DNA from: Klebsiella sp. RHBSTW-00484
Lineage (GTDB): Bacteria > Pseudomonadota > Gammaproteobacteria > Enterobacterales > Enterobacteriaceae
Length of the DNA: 64,000 nt
Assembly: GCF_013705725.1 (NCBI RefSeq)
Contig: NZ_CP055481.1
Location: 1,860,001 to 1,924,000, forward strand
Direction: 5' to 3'
Shown: positions 1-10,770 of the stretch, piece after piece
Layout: each line of letters starts with the position of its first letter
Numbering within the stretch: the first letter of the stretch is position 1
Translations under genes and position numbers: made by a program
Notes under the pieces: model-generated
Told to the model about the DNA's origin: nothing
The model's input: the letters and a program-made list of their open reading frames with translations, nothing else
The model's database searches: none

Positions 1-291
1 ATTGTCAGCATCCAGACTTTTGCCAGATGGCGACTTGCCCGAAATATTCACATCAGGATCAACAAATACCGCACCCGCCGACATTGACGGACGATCGAAC
101 ATCATAATTAACGCCGGGTTACGGCTGGCGTTTCCCGCGTCATCAGCAATAGCACCTTCACCGGAATAGGCGCGACCAAGGCCTGATGAAGAGAATTCAT
201 TTAGCTGAAAGCCTGCTGACCAGGCCTGTGTTGAAACAAGTGCTACAGCCACTGCAAGGGCAGATTGGGTAAAGCGGGTTTTCTGGCTCAT
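1..291 (-). CDS. fadL: Long-chain fatty acid outer membrane channel FadL (N-terminal part)
   Basis: Only the first 97 or so residues lie in the window; the gene runs off the left edge. The protein starts [20 protein letters not shown], has a signal peptide ending in AWSA, and continues with the conserved FadL hatch region ([20 protein letters not shown], then [16 protein letters not shown] and the DPDVNISG segment). FadL is the 14-strand outer-membrane porin that brings in long-chain fatty acids for beta-oxidation. The ATG at 291 is chosen over the one at 297 because the GAGG motif lies 8 bases before it but only 2 bases before the upstream one. Two FadR-like sites lie in its leader. The assignment rests on close match to the enterobacterial family. 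Confidence 0.96.
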   Translation of the reverse strand, partial: MSQKTRFTQSALAVAVALVSTQAWSAGFQLNEFSSSGLGRAYSGEGAIADDAGNASRNPALIMMFDRPSMSAGAVFVDPDVNISGKSPSGKSLDADN

Positions 292-376
292 GCCCATAAC
301 CTCATTGAGTTATTTTTATTTAAACAATGTTACATGCCGTAACAGAAGCGCGAAGTGTAGGGTCTGCTTTACGACA

Positions 377-393
377 GAGAAATCAGACCAGTG
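377..393 (-). promoter_or_regulatory. FadR-like operator, fadL leader (proximal)
   Basis: Read on the minus strand the sequence is CACTGGTCTGATTTCTC, which shares the CTGGTC-GA core of the FadR consensus. A comparable second FadR site is known in the E. coli fadL leader. It is weaker than the site at 401-417. Confidence 0.5.
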
Positions 394-400
394 CGCTGAG

Positions 401-417
401 TATAGGTCTGACCAGAT
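401..417 (-). promoter_or_regulatory. FadR-like operator, fadL leader (distal)
   Basis: On the minus strand it reads ATCTGGTCAGACCTATA, matching the FadR core CTGGTC-GAC. FadR represses fadL when acyl-CoA is absent. It sits about 110 bases upstream of the fadL start, in the fadL/yfcZ divergent control region (292-662), which holds no gene. Confidence 0.65.
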
Positions 418-662
418 GATATGTTGCAAGTTTGTTTATAAGTTTTTTCAATTGTGATACGAAAAACGCGATCCAGCTGGCAAATTTGCTGTTGTACCTC
501 ATATTCGAAATGGGCAATTTTTGTTTTGGATCATTTTTAAGTGTGATTTCGCTCACTTATCTCATTTGTCACCATTAACGGCTGGAGGAGGTTATTCGCC
601 GGGCGTAAAATAAACAGATTATTTATCTGGCACCTTGGGTGCATATACAGAGGAAATCTACA

Positions 663-947
663 ATGAGTAAATGCAGTGCTGATGAAACCCCGGTTTGCTG
701 CTGTATGGATGTTGGTACCATCATGGACAACACCGATTGCACCGCCTCATACAGCCGCGTGTTCGCAAGCCGTGCCGAAGCAGAACAAACACTCGCCGCA
801 TTAAGCGAAAGAGCGCGTAGTGTTGAATCCGAACCGTGCAAAATCACGCCGACCTTTACTGAAGTTGATGGTGGTGTGCAGCTGGATATCGACTTCGTAT
901 TCTGCTGTGAAGCTGAAACCCTGATTTTCCAGCTTGGCTTGCGTTAG
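663..947 (+). CDS. yfcZ: YfcZ/YiiS family protein, function unknown
   Basis: A 94-residue protein starting MSKCSADETPVCCCMDVG. It has a cysteine cluster (CCC near residue 12) and ends FQLGLR, like E. coli YfcZ in length and sequence. The start at 663 is preferred to the in-frame ATG at 639 because a GAGGAAAT ribosome site lies just before it and the family starts here. It is transcribed divergently from fadL and is followed by a strong terminator. The family has no established function; the cysteines could bind metal, but that is a guess. Confidence 0.9.
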   Translation: MSKCSADETPVCCCMDVGTIMDNTDCTASYSRVFASRAEAEQTLAALSERARSVESEPCKITPTFTEVDGGVQLDIDFVFCCEAETLIFQLGLR

Positions 948-958
948 TCTTTCCCCAA

Positions 959-990
959 ACGCCCCTTTCCGCAGGGGCGTTATCTTTTCT
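959..990 (+). terminator. Rho-independent terminator after yfcZ
   Basis: ACGCCCCT (959-966) pairs with AGGGGCGT (973-980) around a 6-base loop, followed by a T-rich run. It separates yfcZ from fadI. Confidence 0.8.
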
Positions 991-1062
991 ATCCAATGTG
1001 TTTTGGCTCCCACTTTTTCTGTTCCCCGATTGGCTTAATGTAAAATATTGGTTAAAACTGTT

Positions 1063-1079
1063 ATCAGGTCAGACCACTT
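1063..1079 (+). promoter_or_regulatory. FadR-like operator upstream of fadI
   Basis: ATCAGGTCAGACCACTT resembles the FadR consensus (GGTC-GAC core with a TT end) and lies 28 bases before the fadI start. The fadIJ operon is a known FadR target in E. coli. Confidence 0.55.
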
Positions 1080-1106
1080 TGTTTTACCGGTTAACAGGGG
1101 AGTGTT

Positions 1107-2417
1107 ATGAGTCAGGCATTACCGCTAGTCACCCGCCAGGGCGATCGCATTGCTATCATCAGCGGTTTACGTACTCCGTTTGCCCGACAGGCGACGGCGT
1201 TTCACGGCATTCCTGCCGTTGATCTCGGTAAGCTGGTGGTTGGCGAAATGCTGGCCCGCAGCGATATCCCTGTGGAAATAATCGAGCAGCTGGTATTTGG
1301 CCAGGTTGTGCAGATGCCGGAAGCGCCAAATATCGCTCGGGAAATTGTTCTGGGAACCGGCATGAGCGTACATACCGATGCATATAGCGTCAGTCGCGCC
1401 TGTGCGACCAGTTTTCAGGCTGTGGCCAACGTCGCAGAAAGCCTGATGGCAGGAACTATCCGGGCGGGCATCGCGGGTGGGGCTGACTCCTCGTCCGTGT
1501 TGCCCATCGGTGTTAGCAAAAAACTCGCCCGCGTCCTGGTTGATGTGAATAAAGCACGTACCCTGAGTCAGCGCCTCAAACTCTTTTCCCGCCTACGCTT
1601 TCGCGATCTTCTTCCTGTGCCGCCAGCGGTCGCCGAATATTCCACCGGCCTGCGGATGGGGGACACCGCCGAACAGATGGCGAAAACCTGGGGTATTACC
1701 CGTGAACAGCAGGATCAGCTAGCGCTTCGCTCGCACCAGCTTGCTGCGAAGGCTTGGGAAGAGGGAAAACTATCAGCAGAAGTGATGACGGCATATACCC
1801 CGCCTTTCCGTGAACCGCTGATTCAGGATAATAATATTCGTAAAAATTCAACGCTTGCTGATTACCAAAAGTTACGCCCGGCCTTTGATCGCAAACACGG
1901 GACCGTGACCGCCGCTAACAGTACGCCGTTAACCGATGGCGCGGCTGCGGTGATTATGATGACAGAATCCCGGGCTAAAGAGCTGGGGCTTGTCCCGCTG
2001 GGCTATCTACGCAGCTACGCTTTCAGCGCCATTGCTGTCCAGCAGGATATGCTGTTGGGACCGGCATGGTCGACGCCGCTGGCGCTGGAAAGGGCAGGAC
2101 TTACTCTGGCTGATTTAGCCCTGATTGATATGCACGAAGCCTTTGCCGCGCAGACGCTGGCCAATTTGCAGTGTCTCGCGAGCGACCGCTTTGCTCGCGA
2201 AGTGCTTGGGCGTTCACAGGCAACAGGAGAGGTTGATGAGAGCAAGTTCAATGTGCTCGGCGGATCCATAGCCTATGGTCATCCTTTTGCCGCCACGGGC
2301 GCGAGAATGATCACCCAAACGTTACACGAACTGCGGCGTCGTGGAGGCGGGTTTGGTTTGGTCACTGCCTGCGCTGCGGGTGGTTTAGGTGCAGCTATGA
2401 TTTTGGAGGCCGAATAA
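1107..2417 (+). CDS. fadI: 3-ketoacyl-CoA thiolase FadI (anaerobic beta-oxidation)
   Basis: A 436-residue thiolase, the beta subunit of the FadIJ complex that cleaves 3-ketoacyl-CoA to acetyl-CoA in the second (anaerobic) beta-oxidation system. It has the acylated cysteine in SRACATSF (C99), the [13 protein letters not shown] segment ([18 protein letters not shown]), the catalytic histidine region [24 protein letters not shown], and the C-terminal [10 protein letters not shown] loop. The ATG at 1107 follows an AGGGGAG ribosome site. The stop overlaps the fadJ start by one base, showing translational coupling in one operon. Length matches the family. Confidence 0.97.
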   Translation: MSQALPLVTRQGDRIAIISGLRTPFARQATAFHGIPAVDLGKLVVGEMLARSDIPVEIIEQLVFGQVVQMPEAPNIAREIVLGTGMSVHTDAYSVSRACATSFQAVANVAESLMAGTIRAGIAGGADSSSVLPIGVSKKLARVLVDVNKARTLSQRLKLFSRLRFRDLLPVPPAVAEYSTGLRMGDTAEQMAKTWGITREQQDQLALRSHQLAAKAWEEGKLSAEVMTAYTPPFREPLIQDNNIRKNSTLADYQKLRPAFDRKHGTVTAANSTPLTDGAAAVIMMTESRAKELGLVPLGYLRSYAFSAIAVQQDMLLGPAWSTPLALERAGLTLADLALIDMHEAFAAQTLANLQCLASDRFAREVLGRSQATGEVDESKFNVLGGSIAYGHPFAATGARMITQTLHELRRRGGGFGLVTACAAGGLGAAMILEAE

Positions 2418-4561
2418 TGGAAACCCTGTCGGCATTTACGCTTGAGATTCGCCCTGACAATATTGCCGTGATTACGATTGATGCTCCCGGCGAAAAAATG
2501 AATACCTTGAAAGCAGAGTTTGCCAGCGAAGTACGGGCAATCATCCGTCAGCTTCGTGACAACAAAGACCTGCGCGGTGCGGTGTTCATTTCGGCAAAGC
2601 CAGATAATTTTATTGCCGGGGCCGATATCAACATGATTGCCCGCTGCGTTTCAGCCCTGGAGGCTGAAACATTGGCCCGTCAAGGGCAGCAGATTATGGC
2701 GGAGATCCACGGGTTGTCGATTCCGGTTATTGCTGCTATCCACGGGGCATGTCTGGGCGGTGGCCTTGAGCTGGCGCTGGCTTGTCACGGGCGGGTGTGC
2801 AGCGATGATGATAAAACCCGACTTGGTTTGCCTGAAGTTCAATTGGGCCTGCTGCCAGGTTCCGGTGGTACCCAGCGTTTACCAAGATTAATCGGCGTCA
2901 GCAGCGCGCTGGATATGATCCTGACCGGCAAGCAGCTTCGCCCGCGTCAGGCTCTGAAAGTGGGACTGGTTGATGAAGTGGTGCCGCAGGCCATTTTGTT
3001 GCAAACCGCAGTAGAGTTGGCGTTGAAAGGACGACCGGTAAGCCGCACTGTTCCGGTACGCGATCGCATCCTCGCCGGACCATTAGGTCGTAGTCTGTTA
3101 TTTCGCCTCGTGGCGAAAAAGACACATCAAAAAACACAAGGTAATTATCCAGCGACCAAACGTATTCTACAGGTGATTGAAACCGGGCTGGCGCAGGGTT
3201 GCAGCAGTGGTTATGCCGAAGAAGCGCGAGCCTTTGGTGAGCTAGCGATGACGCCGCAATCGCAAGCGTTGCGAGCCATTTTCTTCGCCAGTACCGATCT
3301 TAAGAAAGATCGCGGTGCGGATGCTGAACCCGGCGCGTTGCGCAGTGTAGGTATTCTTGGCGGCGGGCTGATGGGAGGGGGAATTGCTTACGTCACCGCC
3401 TGTAAAGGAGGATTGCCGGTACGCATTAAGGACATCCAACCGCGCGGGATCAATCACGCCATGAAGTACAGCTGGGATCTGCTCGACAAACAGGTTCGCC
3501 GCCGCTATCTACGGGCTAGCGAGCGCGATCGTCAGCTGGCGTTGATCTCGGGTTCTACGGATTACCAGGGATTCGCACACCGTGATGTGGTTATCGAAGC
3601 GGTGTTTGAAGACATTACCCTCAAGCAAAAAATGGTCAACGAGGTTGAGCAGCACTGTAGCGCTGAGACGATCTTTGCCTCTAATACCTCATCATTACCG
3701 ATCGGTGAGATCGCGGCTCAGGCGAGCAGGCCGCAGCAGGTTATCGGCTTACACTTCTTCAGTCCGGTAGAGAAAATGCCGCTGGTGGAGGTTATTCCGC
3801 ATGCTGGTACGAGTCAGCAAACTATCGCGACGGTGGTAAAACTGGCGAAGCGACAGGGCAAAACCCCCATCGTGGTGGCTGACAAATCGGGCTTTTATGT
3901 TAACCGTATCCTGGCCCCTTACATTAATGAAGCGATGCGCCTGTTGATGGAAGGAGAACCGATAGAACATATCGATAATTCATTGGTGAAATTCGGTTTT
4001 CCGGTCGGACCTATTCAACTGCTTGATGAAGTCGGTATCGATACCGGGACTAAAATTATCCCGGTGCTGGAGGCTGCATGGGGAGAACGTTTTAGCCCGC
4101 CTGCAAACATCATTAACGTGATTCTGAATGACGATCGCAAAGGTAGAAAAAATAATCGGGGTTTCTATCTTTATGAGGCGAAAGGGCGTAAAAGCAAAAA
4201 ACGGCCCGACACTGCTATTTACTCTTTACTGGGCGTTTCTTCTGCGCGGGAGCAATTGTCTGCGCAACAGGTGGCGGAACGGTGTGTGATGATGATGCTT
4301 AATGAGGCAGCGCGCTGCTTCGATGAGCAAATTATCCGCAGTGCGCGCGATGGTGACATCGGTGCCGTGTTTGGTATTGGTTTCCCGCCGTTTCTTGGTG
4401 GCCCGTTCCGCTATATAGACAAGTTGGGTGCGGGGGAAGTCGCGGCAATTTTGCAGCGCCTGGCCGCACAGTATGGCCCGCGTTTTACACCATGTGACAC
4501 TTTATTACACATGGCTGAGCAGGGGGCGACCTTTTGGCCCACTGATGAACGGACGACCTAA
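2417..4561 (+). CDS. fadJ: Multifunctional fatty acid oxidation subunit FadJ
   Basis: A 714-residue fusion. Residues about 1-190 form a crotonase/enoyl-CoA hydratase domain ([10 protein letters not shown] and [18 protein letters not shown] oxyanion-hole motifs). From about residue 312 there is a 3-hydroxyacyl-CoA dehydrogenase NAD-binding fold ([15 protein letters not shown]), with SNTSSLPI and [16 protein letters not shown], then the C-terminal dehydrogenase domain. With FadI it forms the anaerobic beta-oxidation complex. It overlaps fadI by one base (TAATG). No truncation or missing motif was seen. Confidence 0.97.
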   Translation: METLSAFTLEIRPDNIAVITIDAPGEKMNTLKAEFASEVRAIIRQLRDNKDLRGAVFISAKPDNFIAGADINMIARCVSALEAETLARQGQQIMAEIHGLSIPVIAAIHGACLGGGLELALACHGRVCSDDDKTRLGLPEVQLGLLPGSGGTQRLPRLIGVSSALDMILTGKQLRPRQALKVGLVDEVVPQAILLQTAVELALKGRPVSRTVPVRDRILAGPLGRSLLFRLVAKKTHQKTQGNYPATKRILQVIETGLAQGCSSGYAEEARAFGELAMTPQSQALRAIFFASTDLKKDRGADAEPGALRSVGILGGGLMGGGIAYVTACKGGLPVRIKDIQPRGINHAMKYSWDLLDKQVRRRYLRASERDRQLALISGSTDYQGFAHRDVVIEAVFEDITLKQKMVNEVEQHCSAETIFASNTSSLPIGEIAAQASRPQQVIGLHFFSPVEKMPLVEVIPHAGTSQQTIATVVKLAKRQGKTPIVVADKSGFYVNRILAPYINEAMRLLMEGEPIEHIDNSLVKFGFPVGPIQLLDEVGIDTGTKIIPVLEAAWGERFSPPANIINVILNDDRKGRKNNRGFYLYEAKGRKSKKRPDTAIYSLLGVSSAREQLSAQQVAERCVMMMLNEAARCFDEQIIRSARDGDIGAVFGIGFPPFLGGPFRYIDKLGAGEVAAILQRLAAQYGPRFTPCDTLLHMAEQGATFWPTDERTT

Positions 4562-4770
4562 GTTGTGGTCAAAGAAGGTAAATCCGGCAATGAATGATGC
4601 TGACCATTGGCTGTTTTGTGAGCAATAGTTGACTATACTTACGCCATTGAGGTAAAAAACAGCGTTTCATTCGTTGAATGGATCAGGCACAATGCCCGGC
4701 CACCGGGTCACCTGCGTATTGTTTACGTCGGTAAGACTACGGTGCTTCTGGTTAACAAAAGCGGTGCAAT

Positions 4771-5256
4771 ATGCAAGTTTTTATTATGCGTCACGGCGAC
4801 GCTGCCCTCGATGCAGCCAGTGACTCGGTTCGTCCACTAACCGTCTGCGGTTGTGATGAGTCTCGTCAGATGGCAACCTGGCTGAAAGGTCAAAAAGTGG
4901 ATATTGAGCGGGTTCTTGTGAGTCCCTACCTGCGTGCTGAACAGACGCTGGAGATTGTTGGGGAGTGCATGAATCTGCCGAAAGATGTCGACGTGATGCC
5001 GGAACTCACGCCGTGCGGCGATGTTGGTCTGGTCAGCGCTTATCTTCAGGCGCTGGCAAATGAAGGTGTGGCGACGGCATTGGTCGTGTCGCATCTGCCT
5101 TTAGTGGGGTACCTCGTCTCAGAGCTGTGCCCGGGGGAAACTCCCCCGATGTTCACCACATCTGCTATTGCCTGCGTCACGCTTGATGCTGAAGGCAAAG
5201 GTGAATTCACCTGGCAAATGAGCCCCTGCAATTTGAAGATGGCGAAAGCGATTTAA
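4771..5256 (+). CDS. sixA: Phosphohistidine phosphatase SixA
   Basis: A 161-residue histidine phosphatase with the RHG catalytic motif near the N-terminus (IMRHGDAALD, H8), the RAEQT segment and a second catalytic histidine in VVSHLPLVGYL. SixA removes phosphate from phosphohistidine, with ArcB and the nitrogen PTS protein NPr as reported targets in E. coli. The 209 bases before it hold no gene. It converges on smrB with a gap of about 20 bases. Length and motifs match the family. Confidence 0.95.
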   Translation: MQVFIMRHGDAALDAASDSVRPLTVCGCDESRQMATWLKGQKVDIERVLVSPYLRAEQTLEIVGECMNLPKDVDVMPELTPCGDVGLVSAYLQALANEGVATALVVSHLPLVGYLVSELCPGETPPMFTTSAIACVTLDAEGKGEFTWQMSPCNLKMAKAI

Positions 5257-5276
5257 TCTCCTCCGGGGCTGACGAA

Positions 5277-5828
5277 CTACGGAAGCTCCGGTGGTTGCCA
5301 CTCTTCAACTTCAATCAGTACCAGCAGTGCGGCGTCACCGCCGTACTCTTTTGGTGCCTGATGAAATGCCATGATCTGCGGATGTTGCGCCAGCCATAGT
5401 GGTGTTTGCTGCTTAAGAATGTGTTTCCCATGCCCGTGCATCACGCAGGCGCAGAACACATGCTCGCGACGACAGGCGGCAATCAACGCGCCTAGTTCCT
5501 GTTTAGCCTGCTGTTGGGTTAAGCCGTGCAGATCAAGGAATAGCTCTGGCGAATAATCACCTCGACGCAATTTTTTCAGCTCAAAATGGCTGACGTCCGA
5601 ACGGACATACTTAACCGAGCCTTCGGTATTTAGCAGTGGCTGAAATTCATCGGAAAAGAAATGGCTGTTGTCTACCTGTTCCTGGAGTAACCGTTTTGGC
5701 GGCACCTCAGAGATTTTCTTGCGTAGCGGGCGGTGAACGATAGTGTCCTGTTTAATCTGACGCGTGCCGGTCATCAGTTGCCGGAACAATGCCTGATCCT
5801 CCTCACTTAGCGATGTTTTCTTTTTCAT
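5277..5828 (-). CDS. smrB: Ribosome rescue endonuclease SmrB
   Basis: A 183-residue protein with a C-terminal Smr domain: [15 protein letters not shown], then [18 protein letters not shown] and a [15 protein letters not shown] segment. SmrB cleaves mRNA between collided ribosomes and so starts their rescue. The N-terminal half carries the basic linker typical of the enterobacterial protein. It is divergent from prmB; its start region lies upstream of the prmB start at 5996. Confidence 0.93.
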   Translation of the reverse strand: MKKKTSLSEEDQALFRQLMTGTRQIKQDTIVHRPLRKKISEVPPKRLLQEQVDNSHFFSDEFQPLLNTEGSVKYVRSDVSHFELKKLRRGDYSPELFLDLHGLTQQQAKQELGALIAACRREHVFCACVMHGHGKHILKQQTPLWLAQHPQIMAFHQAPKEYGGDAALLVLIEVEEWQPPELP

Positions 5829-5995
5829 TACCTGGTCTCATTTTTTCTTTGTTGCTAGTTTACCCGACTCGTCATACATCCAGGCAAGGAAAACGTATAT
5901 TTCCCCCTCAGCCTGACGTAAGAATGCTGATTTATGCCCGTCTTCGTGGCAAACTAGCCGCCGAATTTATAGCAGAGCGTGTCCTGGAGGATAGC

Positions 5996-6928
5996 GTGGA
6001 TAAAATTTTTGTTGATGAGGCTGTTAATGAGCTTCATACCATTCAGGACATGTTGCGTTGGGCGGTAAGCCGCTTTAGCGCTGCAAATATCTGGTACGGA
6101 CACGGTACTGATAACCCGTGGGATGAAGCGGTGCAACTGGTGATGCCGTCGCTGTATTTGCCGCTGGATATTCCGGAAGATATGCGCACCGCGCGCCTGA
6201 CTTCCAGTGAAAAACATCGCATCGTTGAGCGCGTGATTCGTCGTATTAATGAGCGTATTCCGGTGGCTTATTTGACCAATAAAGCCTGGTTCTGCGGCCA
6301 TGAGTTTTACGTTGATGAGCGCGTGCTGGTGCCGCGTTCACCGATTGGCGAGCTTATCAATAATCAGTTCGCTGGCCTGATTGACCATCAACCGCAGCAC
6401 ATCCTCGACATGTGTACCGGCAGTGGCTGCATTGCTATCGCCTGTGCTTATGCCTTCCCGGAAGCGGAAGTTGACGCGGTAGATATCTCCCCGGATGCGC
6501 TGGCTGTTACCGAGCAAAACATCGAAGATCACGGTTTAATTCACAACGTAACGCCGATTCGCTCCGATCTGTTCCGCGATCTGTTGAAGGTGCAATACGA
6601 TCTGATCGTGACTAATCCACCTTATGTGGATGAAGAGGATATGTCCGACCTGCCGGGCGAATATCGCCATGAGCCGGTTCTGGGACTGGCTTCAGGTAGC
6701 GATGGTCTGAAGCTGACCCGCCGCATCCTGGCCTGCGCGCCAGATTATCTTAACGATGACGGTATCCTGATTTGTGAAGTCGGCAACAGCATGGTACATC
6801 TGATGGAACAGTATCCTGACGTTCCATTTACCTGGCTGGAGTTTGACAATGGCGGTGATGGCGTCTTTATGCTGACTAAATCGCAACTGATTGACGCCCG
6901 CGCGCATTTCAGCATCTATAAAGACTAA
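5996..6928 (+). CDS. prmB: Ribosomal protein uL3 glutamine methyltransferase PrmB
   Basis: A 310-residue SAM-dependent methyltransferase that modifies a glutamine of ribosomal protein L3. Key features are the SAM motif [16 protein letters not shown], the [11 protein letters not shown] acidic loop and the NPPY catalytic motif ([13 protein letters not shown]). A GTG start at 5996 is chosen because it follows CTGGAGG and gives the family N-terminus [13 protein letters not shown]; the longer frame from 5789 would add 69 non-conserved residues. aroC follows after about 40 bases, as in relatives. Confidence 0.95.
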   Translation: MDKIFVDEAVNELHTIQDMLRWAVSRFSAANIWYGHGTDNPWDEAVQLVMPSLYLPLDIPEDMRTARLTSSEKHRIVERVIRRINERIPVAYLTNKAWFCGHEFYVDERVLVPRSPIGELINNQFAGLIDHQPQHILDMCTGSGCIAIACAYAFPEAEVDAVDISPDALAVTEQNIEDHGLIHNVTPIRSDLFRDLLKVQYDLIVTNPPYVDEEDMSDLPGEYRHEPVLGLASGSDGLKLTRRILACAPDYLNDDGILICEVGNSMVHLMEQYPDVPFTWLEFDNGGDGVFMLTKSQLIDARAHFSIYKD

Positions 6929-6969
6929 AACAATAAACACGCAAACATAACGACAATAACGGAGCCGTG

Positions 6970-8055
6970 ATGGCAGGAAACACAATTGGACAACTCTTTC
7001 GCGTTACTACCTTCGGCGAGTCGCACGGCCTGGCGCTGGGCTGCATCGTTGATGGCGTGCCGCCAGGTATTCCGCTGACCGAAGCTGACCTGCAGCACGA
7101 CCTCGATCGTCGTCGGCCAGGAACGTCGCGTTATACCACCCAGCGTCGTGAACCGGATCAGGTGAAAATTCTTTCCGGCGTCTTTGAAGGCGTGACCACT
7201 GGTACCAGCATTGGTTTGCTGATTGAGAACACCGATCAACGTTCCCAGGACTACGGCGCGATTAAAGACGTTTTCCGCCCGGGTCATGCTGACTATACCT
7301 ACGAGCAGAAATACGGCCTGCGCGACTATCGCGGCGGTGGTCGTTCTTCCGCGCGTGAAACCGCGATGCGCGTGGCTGCAGGGGCGATTGCCAAAAAATT
7401 CCTCGCCGCCAAATTCGGTATTGTCATTCGCGGCTGTTTGACCCAGATGGGCGATATTCCGCTAGCGATAAAAGACTGGGATCAGGTTGAGAAAAACCCG
7501 TTCTTCTGTCCGGACCCGGATAAAATTGAGGCGCTTGATGAACTGATGCGTGGCCTGAAAAAAGAGGGCGACTCCATCGGGGCAAAAGTGACCGTGGTAG
7601 CGGATGGCGTGCCTCCGGGACTGGGTGAGCCGGTATTTGACCGTCTGGATGCGGATATTGCGCACGCGCTGATGAGCATCAATGCGGTAAAAGGTGTGGA
7701 AATTGGCGATGGTTTTGAAGTGGTGAAACTTCGCGGTAGCGAAAACCGCGATGAAATTACCAAAGAGGGTTTCCAGAGCAATCATGCAGGCGGTGTACTT
7801 GGTGGTATTAGCAGCGGCCAGCAGATTGTGGCGAACATCGCCCTGAAGCCAACTTCCAGCATTACCGTTCCAGGGCACACGATTAACCGTTTTGGCGAAG
7901 AAGTCGAAATGATCACCAAAGGGCGTCACGATCCTTGTGTCGGTATTCGTGCGGTTCCGATCGCCGAAGCGATGCTGGCGATCGTATTAATGGATCACTT
8001 TATGCGTCAGCGCGCGCAGAACGGCGACGTGACGACATCAATCCCACGCTGGTAA
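6970..8055 (+). CDS. aroC: Chorismate synthase
   Basis: A 361-residue enzyme making chorismate from EPSP with reduced FMN, the last common step of aromatic amino-acid synthesis. The N-terminus [20 protein letters not shown], the [18 protein letters not shown] segment ([14 protein letters not shown]), [20 protein letters not shown] and [18 protein letters not shown] are diagnostic. The ATG at 6970 follows CGGAGC; the GTG three bases earlier is less likely. mepA starts 3 bases after the stop, so the two are co-transcribed. Confidence 0.98.
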   Translation: MAGNTIGQLFRVTTFGESHGLALGCIVDGVPPGIPLTEADLQHDLDRRRPGTSRYTTQRREPDQVKILSGVFEGVTTGTSIGLLIENTDQRSQDYGAIKDVFRPGHADYTYEQKYGLRDYRGGGRSSARETAMRVAAGAIAKKFLAAKFGIVIRGCLTQMGDIPLAIKDWDQVEKNPFFCPDPDKIEALDELMRGLKKEGDSIGAKVTVVADGVPPGLGEPVFDRLDADIAHALMSINAVKGVEIGDGFEVVKLRGSENRDEITKEGFQSNHAGGVLGGISSGQQIVANIALKPTSSITVPGHTINRFGEEVEMITKGRHDPCVGIRAVPIAEAMLAIVLMDHFMRQRAQNGDVTTSIPRW

Positions 8056-8058
8056 TAG

Positions 8059-8883
8059 ATGAAAAAAACCGTTATCGCACTGCTGGCACTCCTCGCCAGC
8101 AGTGCCAGCCTGGCGGCAACGCCGTGGCAGAAAATATCGCAACCCATTAGTGGTAGCGCACAGTCCATCGGCGCGTTTGCTAATGGCTGTATCGTTGGTG
8201 CGCAGCCGCTGCCGTTGAGCGCCAACGGCTATCAGGTGATGCGCACCGATCAGCGCCGCTATTTCGGCCATCCGGATCTCGTTCAGTTTATTCAGCGCCT
8301 GAGCAATCAGGCGCACAACAAAGGAATGGGGACGGTGCTGATTGGTGACATGGGTATGCCGGCTGGTGGTCGATTCAACGGCGGCCACGCCAGCCATCAG
8401 TCCGGGCTGGATGTGGATATTTTTCTCCAGCTCCCGCAGGCGCGCTGGAGTTCAGCGCAGCTCATGAAGCCACAGGCTCTGGATCTGGTTGCGCGTGACG
8501 GCAAACGCGTAGTGCCGTCACTGTGGAGTCCGCAAATCAGTCATCTGATTAAGATGGCGGCGGAAGATAGCGAAGTCACGCGCATTTTCGTTAACCCGGC
8601 GATCAAGCAGCAGTTGTGCCTGGATGCGGGTAACGATCGCGACTGGTTGCGTAAAGTTCGACCATGGTTCCAACATCGAGCGCATATGCATGTGCGCCTG
8701 CGCTGTCCTGTGGGGAGTCTTGAGTGTGAAGATCAGGCTCCACCTCCGGCAGGCGATGGTTGTGGCGCGGAATTACAAAGCTGGTTTGAACCACCGAAAC
8801 CAGGATCAACCTCTCCTGCGAAGAAGACGCCGCCTCCATTGCCGCCTTCCTGCCAGGCGCTACTGGATGAGCATGTTCTTTAA
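8059..8883 (+). CDS. mepA: Murein DD-endopeptidase MepA
   Basis: A 274-residue periplasmic peptidase that cuts D-Ala-mDAP crosslinks of peptidoglycan. It has a signal peptide ([20 protein letters not shown]), the zinc-binding segment [15 protein letters not shown], and the second metal and catalytic segment [12 protein letters not shown]. The C-terminal tail is proline-rich ([20 protein letters not shown]) as in the family. Its stop overlaps the yfcA start by one base (TTAATGG context). Confidence 0.95.
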   Translation: MKKTVIALLALLASSASLAATPWQKISQPISGSAQSIGAFANGCIVGAQPLPLSANGYQVMRTDQRRYFGHPDLVQFIQRLSNQAHNKGMGTVLIGDMGMPAGGRFNGGHASHQSGLDVDIFLQLPQARWSSAQLMKPQALDLVARDGKRVVPSLWSPQISHLIKMAAEDSEVTRIFVNPAIKQQLCLDAGNDRDWLRKVRPWFQHRAHMHVRLRCPVGSLECEDQAPPPAGDGCGAELQSWFEPPKPGSTSPAKKTPPPLPPSCQALLDEHVL

Positions 8884-9692
8884 TGGATAGTTTTATCGAT
8901 CTGTTTATTGTGTCACCGACGGTACTGGTTGTGCTGTTTTTCGTAGCCATTCTGGCGGGATTTATTGATTCCCTGGCGGGTGGCGGTGGGTTGCTAACCG
9001 TACCGGCATTGATGGCTGCTGGTCTCCCCCCTGCGCAGGCGCTGGCGACCAACAAACTGCAGGCTTGCGGCGGCTCGCTTTCCGCATCCCTCTATTTCAT
9101 CCGCCGCAAGGTAGTGAATCTCGCCGATCAGAAGCTGAATATTCTGATGACGTTTATCGGCTCAACTGGCGGTGCGCTGCTGGTGCAGCACGTCCAGTCC
9201 GATATTCTCAAGCAGATTCTGCCAATACTGATTATCGGCATTGGCCTCTATTTCCTGCTGATGCCGAAGCTCGGCGAAGAGGACCGTCAGCGTCGTCTTT
9301 ACGGTCTGCCGTTTGCTCTGGTGGCTGGCGGCTGCGTGGGTTTTTATGATGGCTTTTTTGGCCCGGGTGCAGGTTCTTTTTACGCGCTGGCTTTTGTGAC
9401 TCTGGCCGGGTTCAATCTCGCTAAATCGACCGCCCATGCCAAAGTGCTTAATGCTACCTCCAACGTCGGCGGCCTGCTGCTGTTTATCATTGGCGGTAAA
9501 GTTATCTGGGCCACCGGCTTTGTAATGATGGTAGGACAATTTATTGGTGCCCGCGCCGGTTCGCGGCTGGTGCTGAGCAAAGGACAATCACTAATTCGAC
9601 CGATGATTGTTGTCGTGTCGGCGGTGATGAGTGCAAAACTTCTTTATGACAGCCATGGACAGGAGATCCTCCACTGGTTGGGGATGAATTAA
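8883..9692 (+). CDS. yfcA: TSUP/DUF81 family inner membrane protein YfcA
   Basis: A 269-residue membrane protein with about eight hydrophobic segments and the TSUP (TauE/SafE) repeat motif seen as SLAGGGGLLTVPALMAAGL near residue 30 and again around GFYDGFFGPGAGSF. TSUP members move organic sulfur compounds or anions across the inner membrane; the substrate of YfcA is unknown. It overlaps mepA and epmC by one base at each end, placing it in a tightly coupled aroC-mepA-yfcA-epmC-yfcL run. Confidence 0.93.
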   Translation: MDSFIDLFIVSPTVLVVLFFVAILAGFIDSLAGGGGLLTVPALMAAGLPPAQALATNKLQACGGSLSASLYFIRRKVVNLADQKLNILMTFIGSTGGALLVQHVQSDILKQILPILIIGIGLYFLLMPKLGEEDRQRRLYGLPFALVAGGCVGFYDGFFGPGAGSFYALAFVTLAGFNLAKSTAHAKVLNATSNVGGLLLFIIGGKVIWATGFVMMVGQFIGARAGSRLVLSKGQSLIRPMIVVVSAVMSAKLLYDSHGQEILHWLGMN

Positions 9693-10240
9693 TGAACAGT
9701 ACGCATAATTACGAACAGCTGATTGAAATCTTCGACGGTTGCTTTGCCGACGATTTTAATACCCGTCTGATTAAAGGCGATGACGAACCGATTTATCTTC
9801 CGGCTGATGGCGAAGCACCTTATAACCGCATCGTTTTTGCCCACGGCTTTTACGCCAGCGGATTACATGAGATTTCGCACTGGTGCATCGCTGGTAAAGC
9901 GCGTCGCGAGTTGGTTGACTTCGGTTACTGGTACTGCCCTGATGGCCGTGATGCGATGACTCAGTCTAAATTTGAAGACGTAGAGGTGAAACCGCAGGCG
10001 TTTGACTGGCTGTTTTGCGTGGCGGCGGGCTATCCGTTTAACGTCAGTTGCGACAACCTGGAAGGCGATTTCGAACCTGACCGTATTGTTTTTCAACGGC
10101 GAGTACATGCTCAGGTGATGGTCTATCTGGAGCAGGGGATCCCCGAGCGTCCGGCGCGTTTTATCAAAGCATTACAAGAATATTATCAAACGCCGCCTTT
10201 GACGGCTGAGCAATTTCCGTGGCCGGAAGACCTGCACTAA
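9692..10240 (+). CDS. epmC: Elongation factor P hydroxylase EpmC
   Basis: A 182-residue enzyme that hydroxylates the beta-lysylated lysine of EF-P after EpmA and EpmB act. It contains an H-E-x-x-H iron-binding motif (LHEISHWCIAG) and conserved YWYCPDGR and RRVHAQVMVYL segments. It starts at the ATG overlapping the yfcA stop. Length and sequence match E. coli EpmC (formerly YfcM). Confidence 0.94.
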   Translation: MNSTHNYEQLIEIFDGCFADDFNTRLIKGDDEPIYLPADGEAPYNRIVFAHGFYASGLHEISHWCIAGKARRELVDFGYWYCPDGRDAMTQSKFEDVEVKPQAFDWLFCVAAGYPFNVSCDNLEGDFEPDRIVFQRRVHAQVMVYLEQGIPERPARFIKALQEYYQTPPLTAEQFPWPEDLH

Positions 10241-10271
10241 GGCCACACTTTACATAATATGAGGAAAGAAG

Positions 10272-10553
10272 ATGATCGCGGAGTTTGAATCACGCATTCT
10301 GGCGTTGATAGACGGTATGGTAGACCACGCCAGTGATGATGAACTATTTGCCGGCGGTTATCTGCGCGGCCATCTGACGCTGGCGGTGGCTGAGCTGGAA
10401 GGTGAGGACGAGCATACTGCGCAAGCGGTGAATGATAAGGTTATCCAGAGCCTGACGAAAGCGATCAGCGCTGGCGAACTGTCGCCACCCGATCAGATTC
10501 TGGTGCAGGGCATGTGGGATAATTTGTATCAGCAGGCTATTAAAGCCAAATAG
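10272..10553 (+). CDS. yfcL: YfcL family protein
   Basis: A 93-residue acidic protein of unknown function ([20 protein letters not shown], then [22 protein letters not shown]). It follows epmC by 31 bases with a GAGGAAAG ribosome site. In E. coli the next gene is mnmC; here about 20 kb of accessory DNA follows, so yfcL marks the left edge of the island. Confidence 0.92.
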   Translation: MIAEFESRILALIDGMVDHASDDELFAGGYLRGHLTLAVAELEGEDEHTAQAVNDKVIQSLTKAISAGELSPPDQILVQGMWDNLYQQAIKAK

Positions 10554-10609
10554 AGAATAGCCAAGTTTAGCCCCGGATCATGTTAAATTAGAGATCTCCG
10601 TTTTTTGTA

Positions 10610-10634
10610 GACTCCGGATAAATACACCGGAGTC
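10610..10634. repeat. Inverted repeat at the left island edge
   Basis: GACTCCGG (10610-10617) and CCGGAGTC (10627-10634) form a perfect 8-base inverted repeat with a 9-base spacer, just after yfcL. There is no T-run, so it is not a clear terminator. It could be part of a recombination scar, but nothing else supports that. Confidence 0.4.
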
Positions 10635-10770
10635 ATGCCACGTAATTATAACTGTATCCTTCCATAATAGATTTTCCTGCTTTAGCTATCTTTTACACCG
10701 GGCTGGTCCCAACTCGCGGCTAAGTATTGACATGTTTTCGTGGCGCTGGACCGCGAGCGATACACCGTAC

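Noticed and set aside
5789..5995. Longer N-terminus for prmB
   Set aside because: The extra residues overlap the smrB start region and are not part of the family; GTG at 5996 has a good ribosome site.
10554..10770. tRNA or attachment site at the left island junction
   Set aside because: No cloverleaf could be drawn, no integrase gene is present, and no direct repeat of this region was seen near 30.85 kb.
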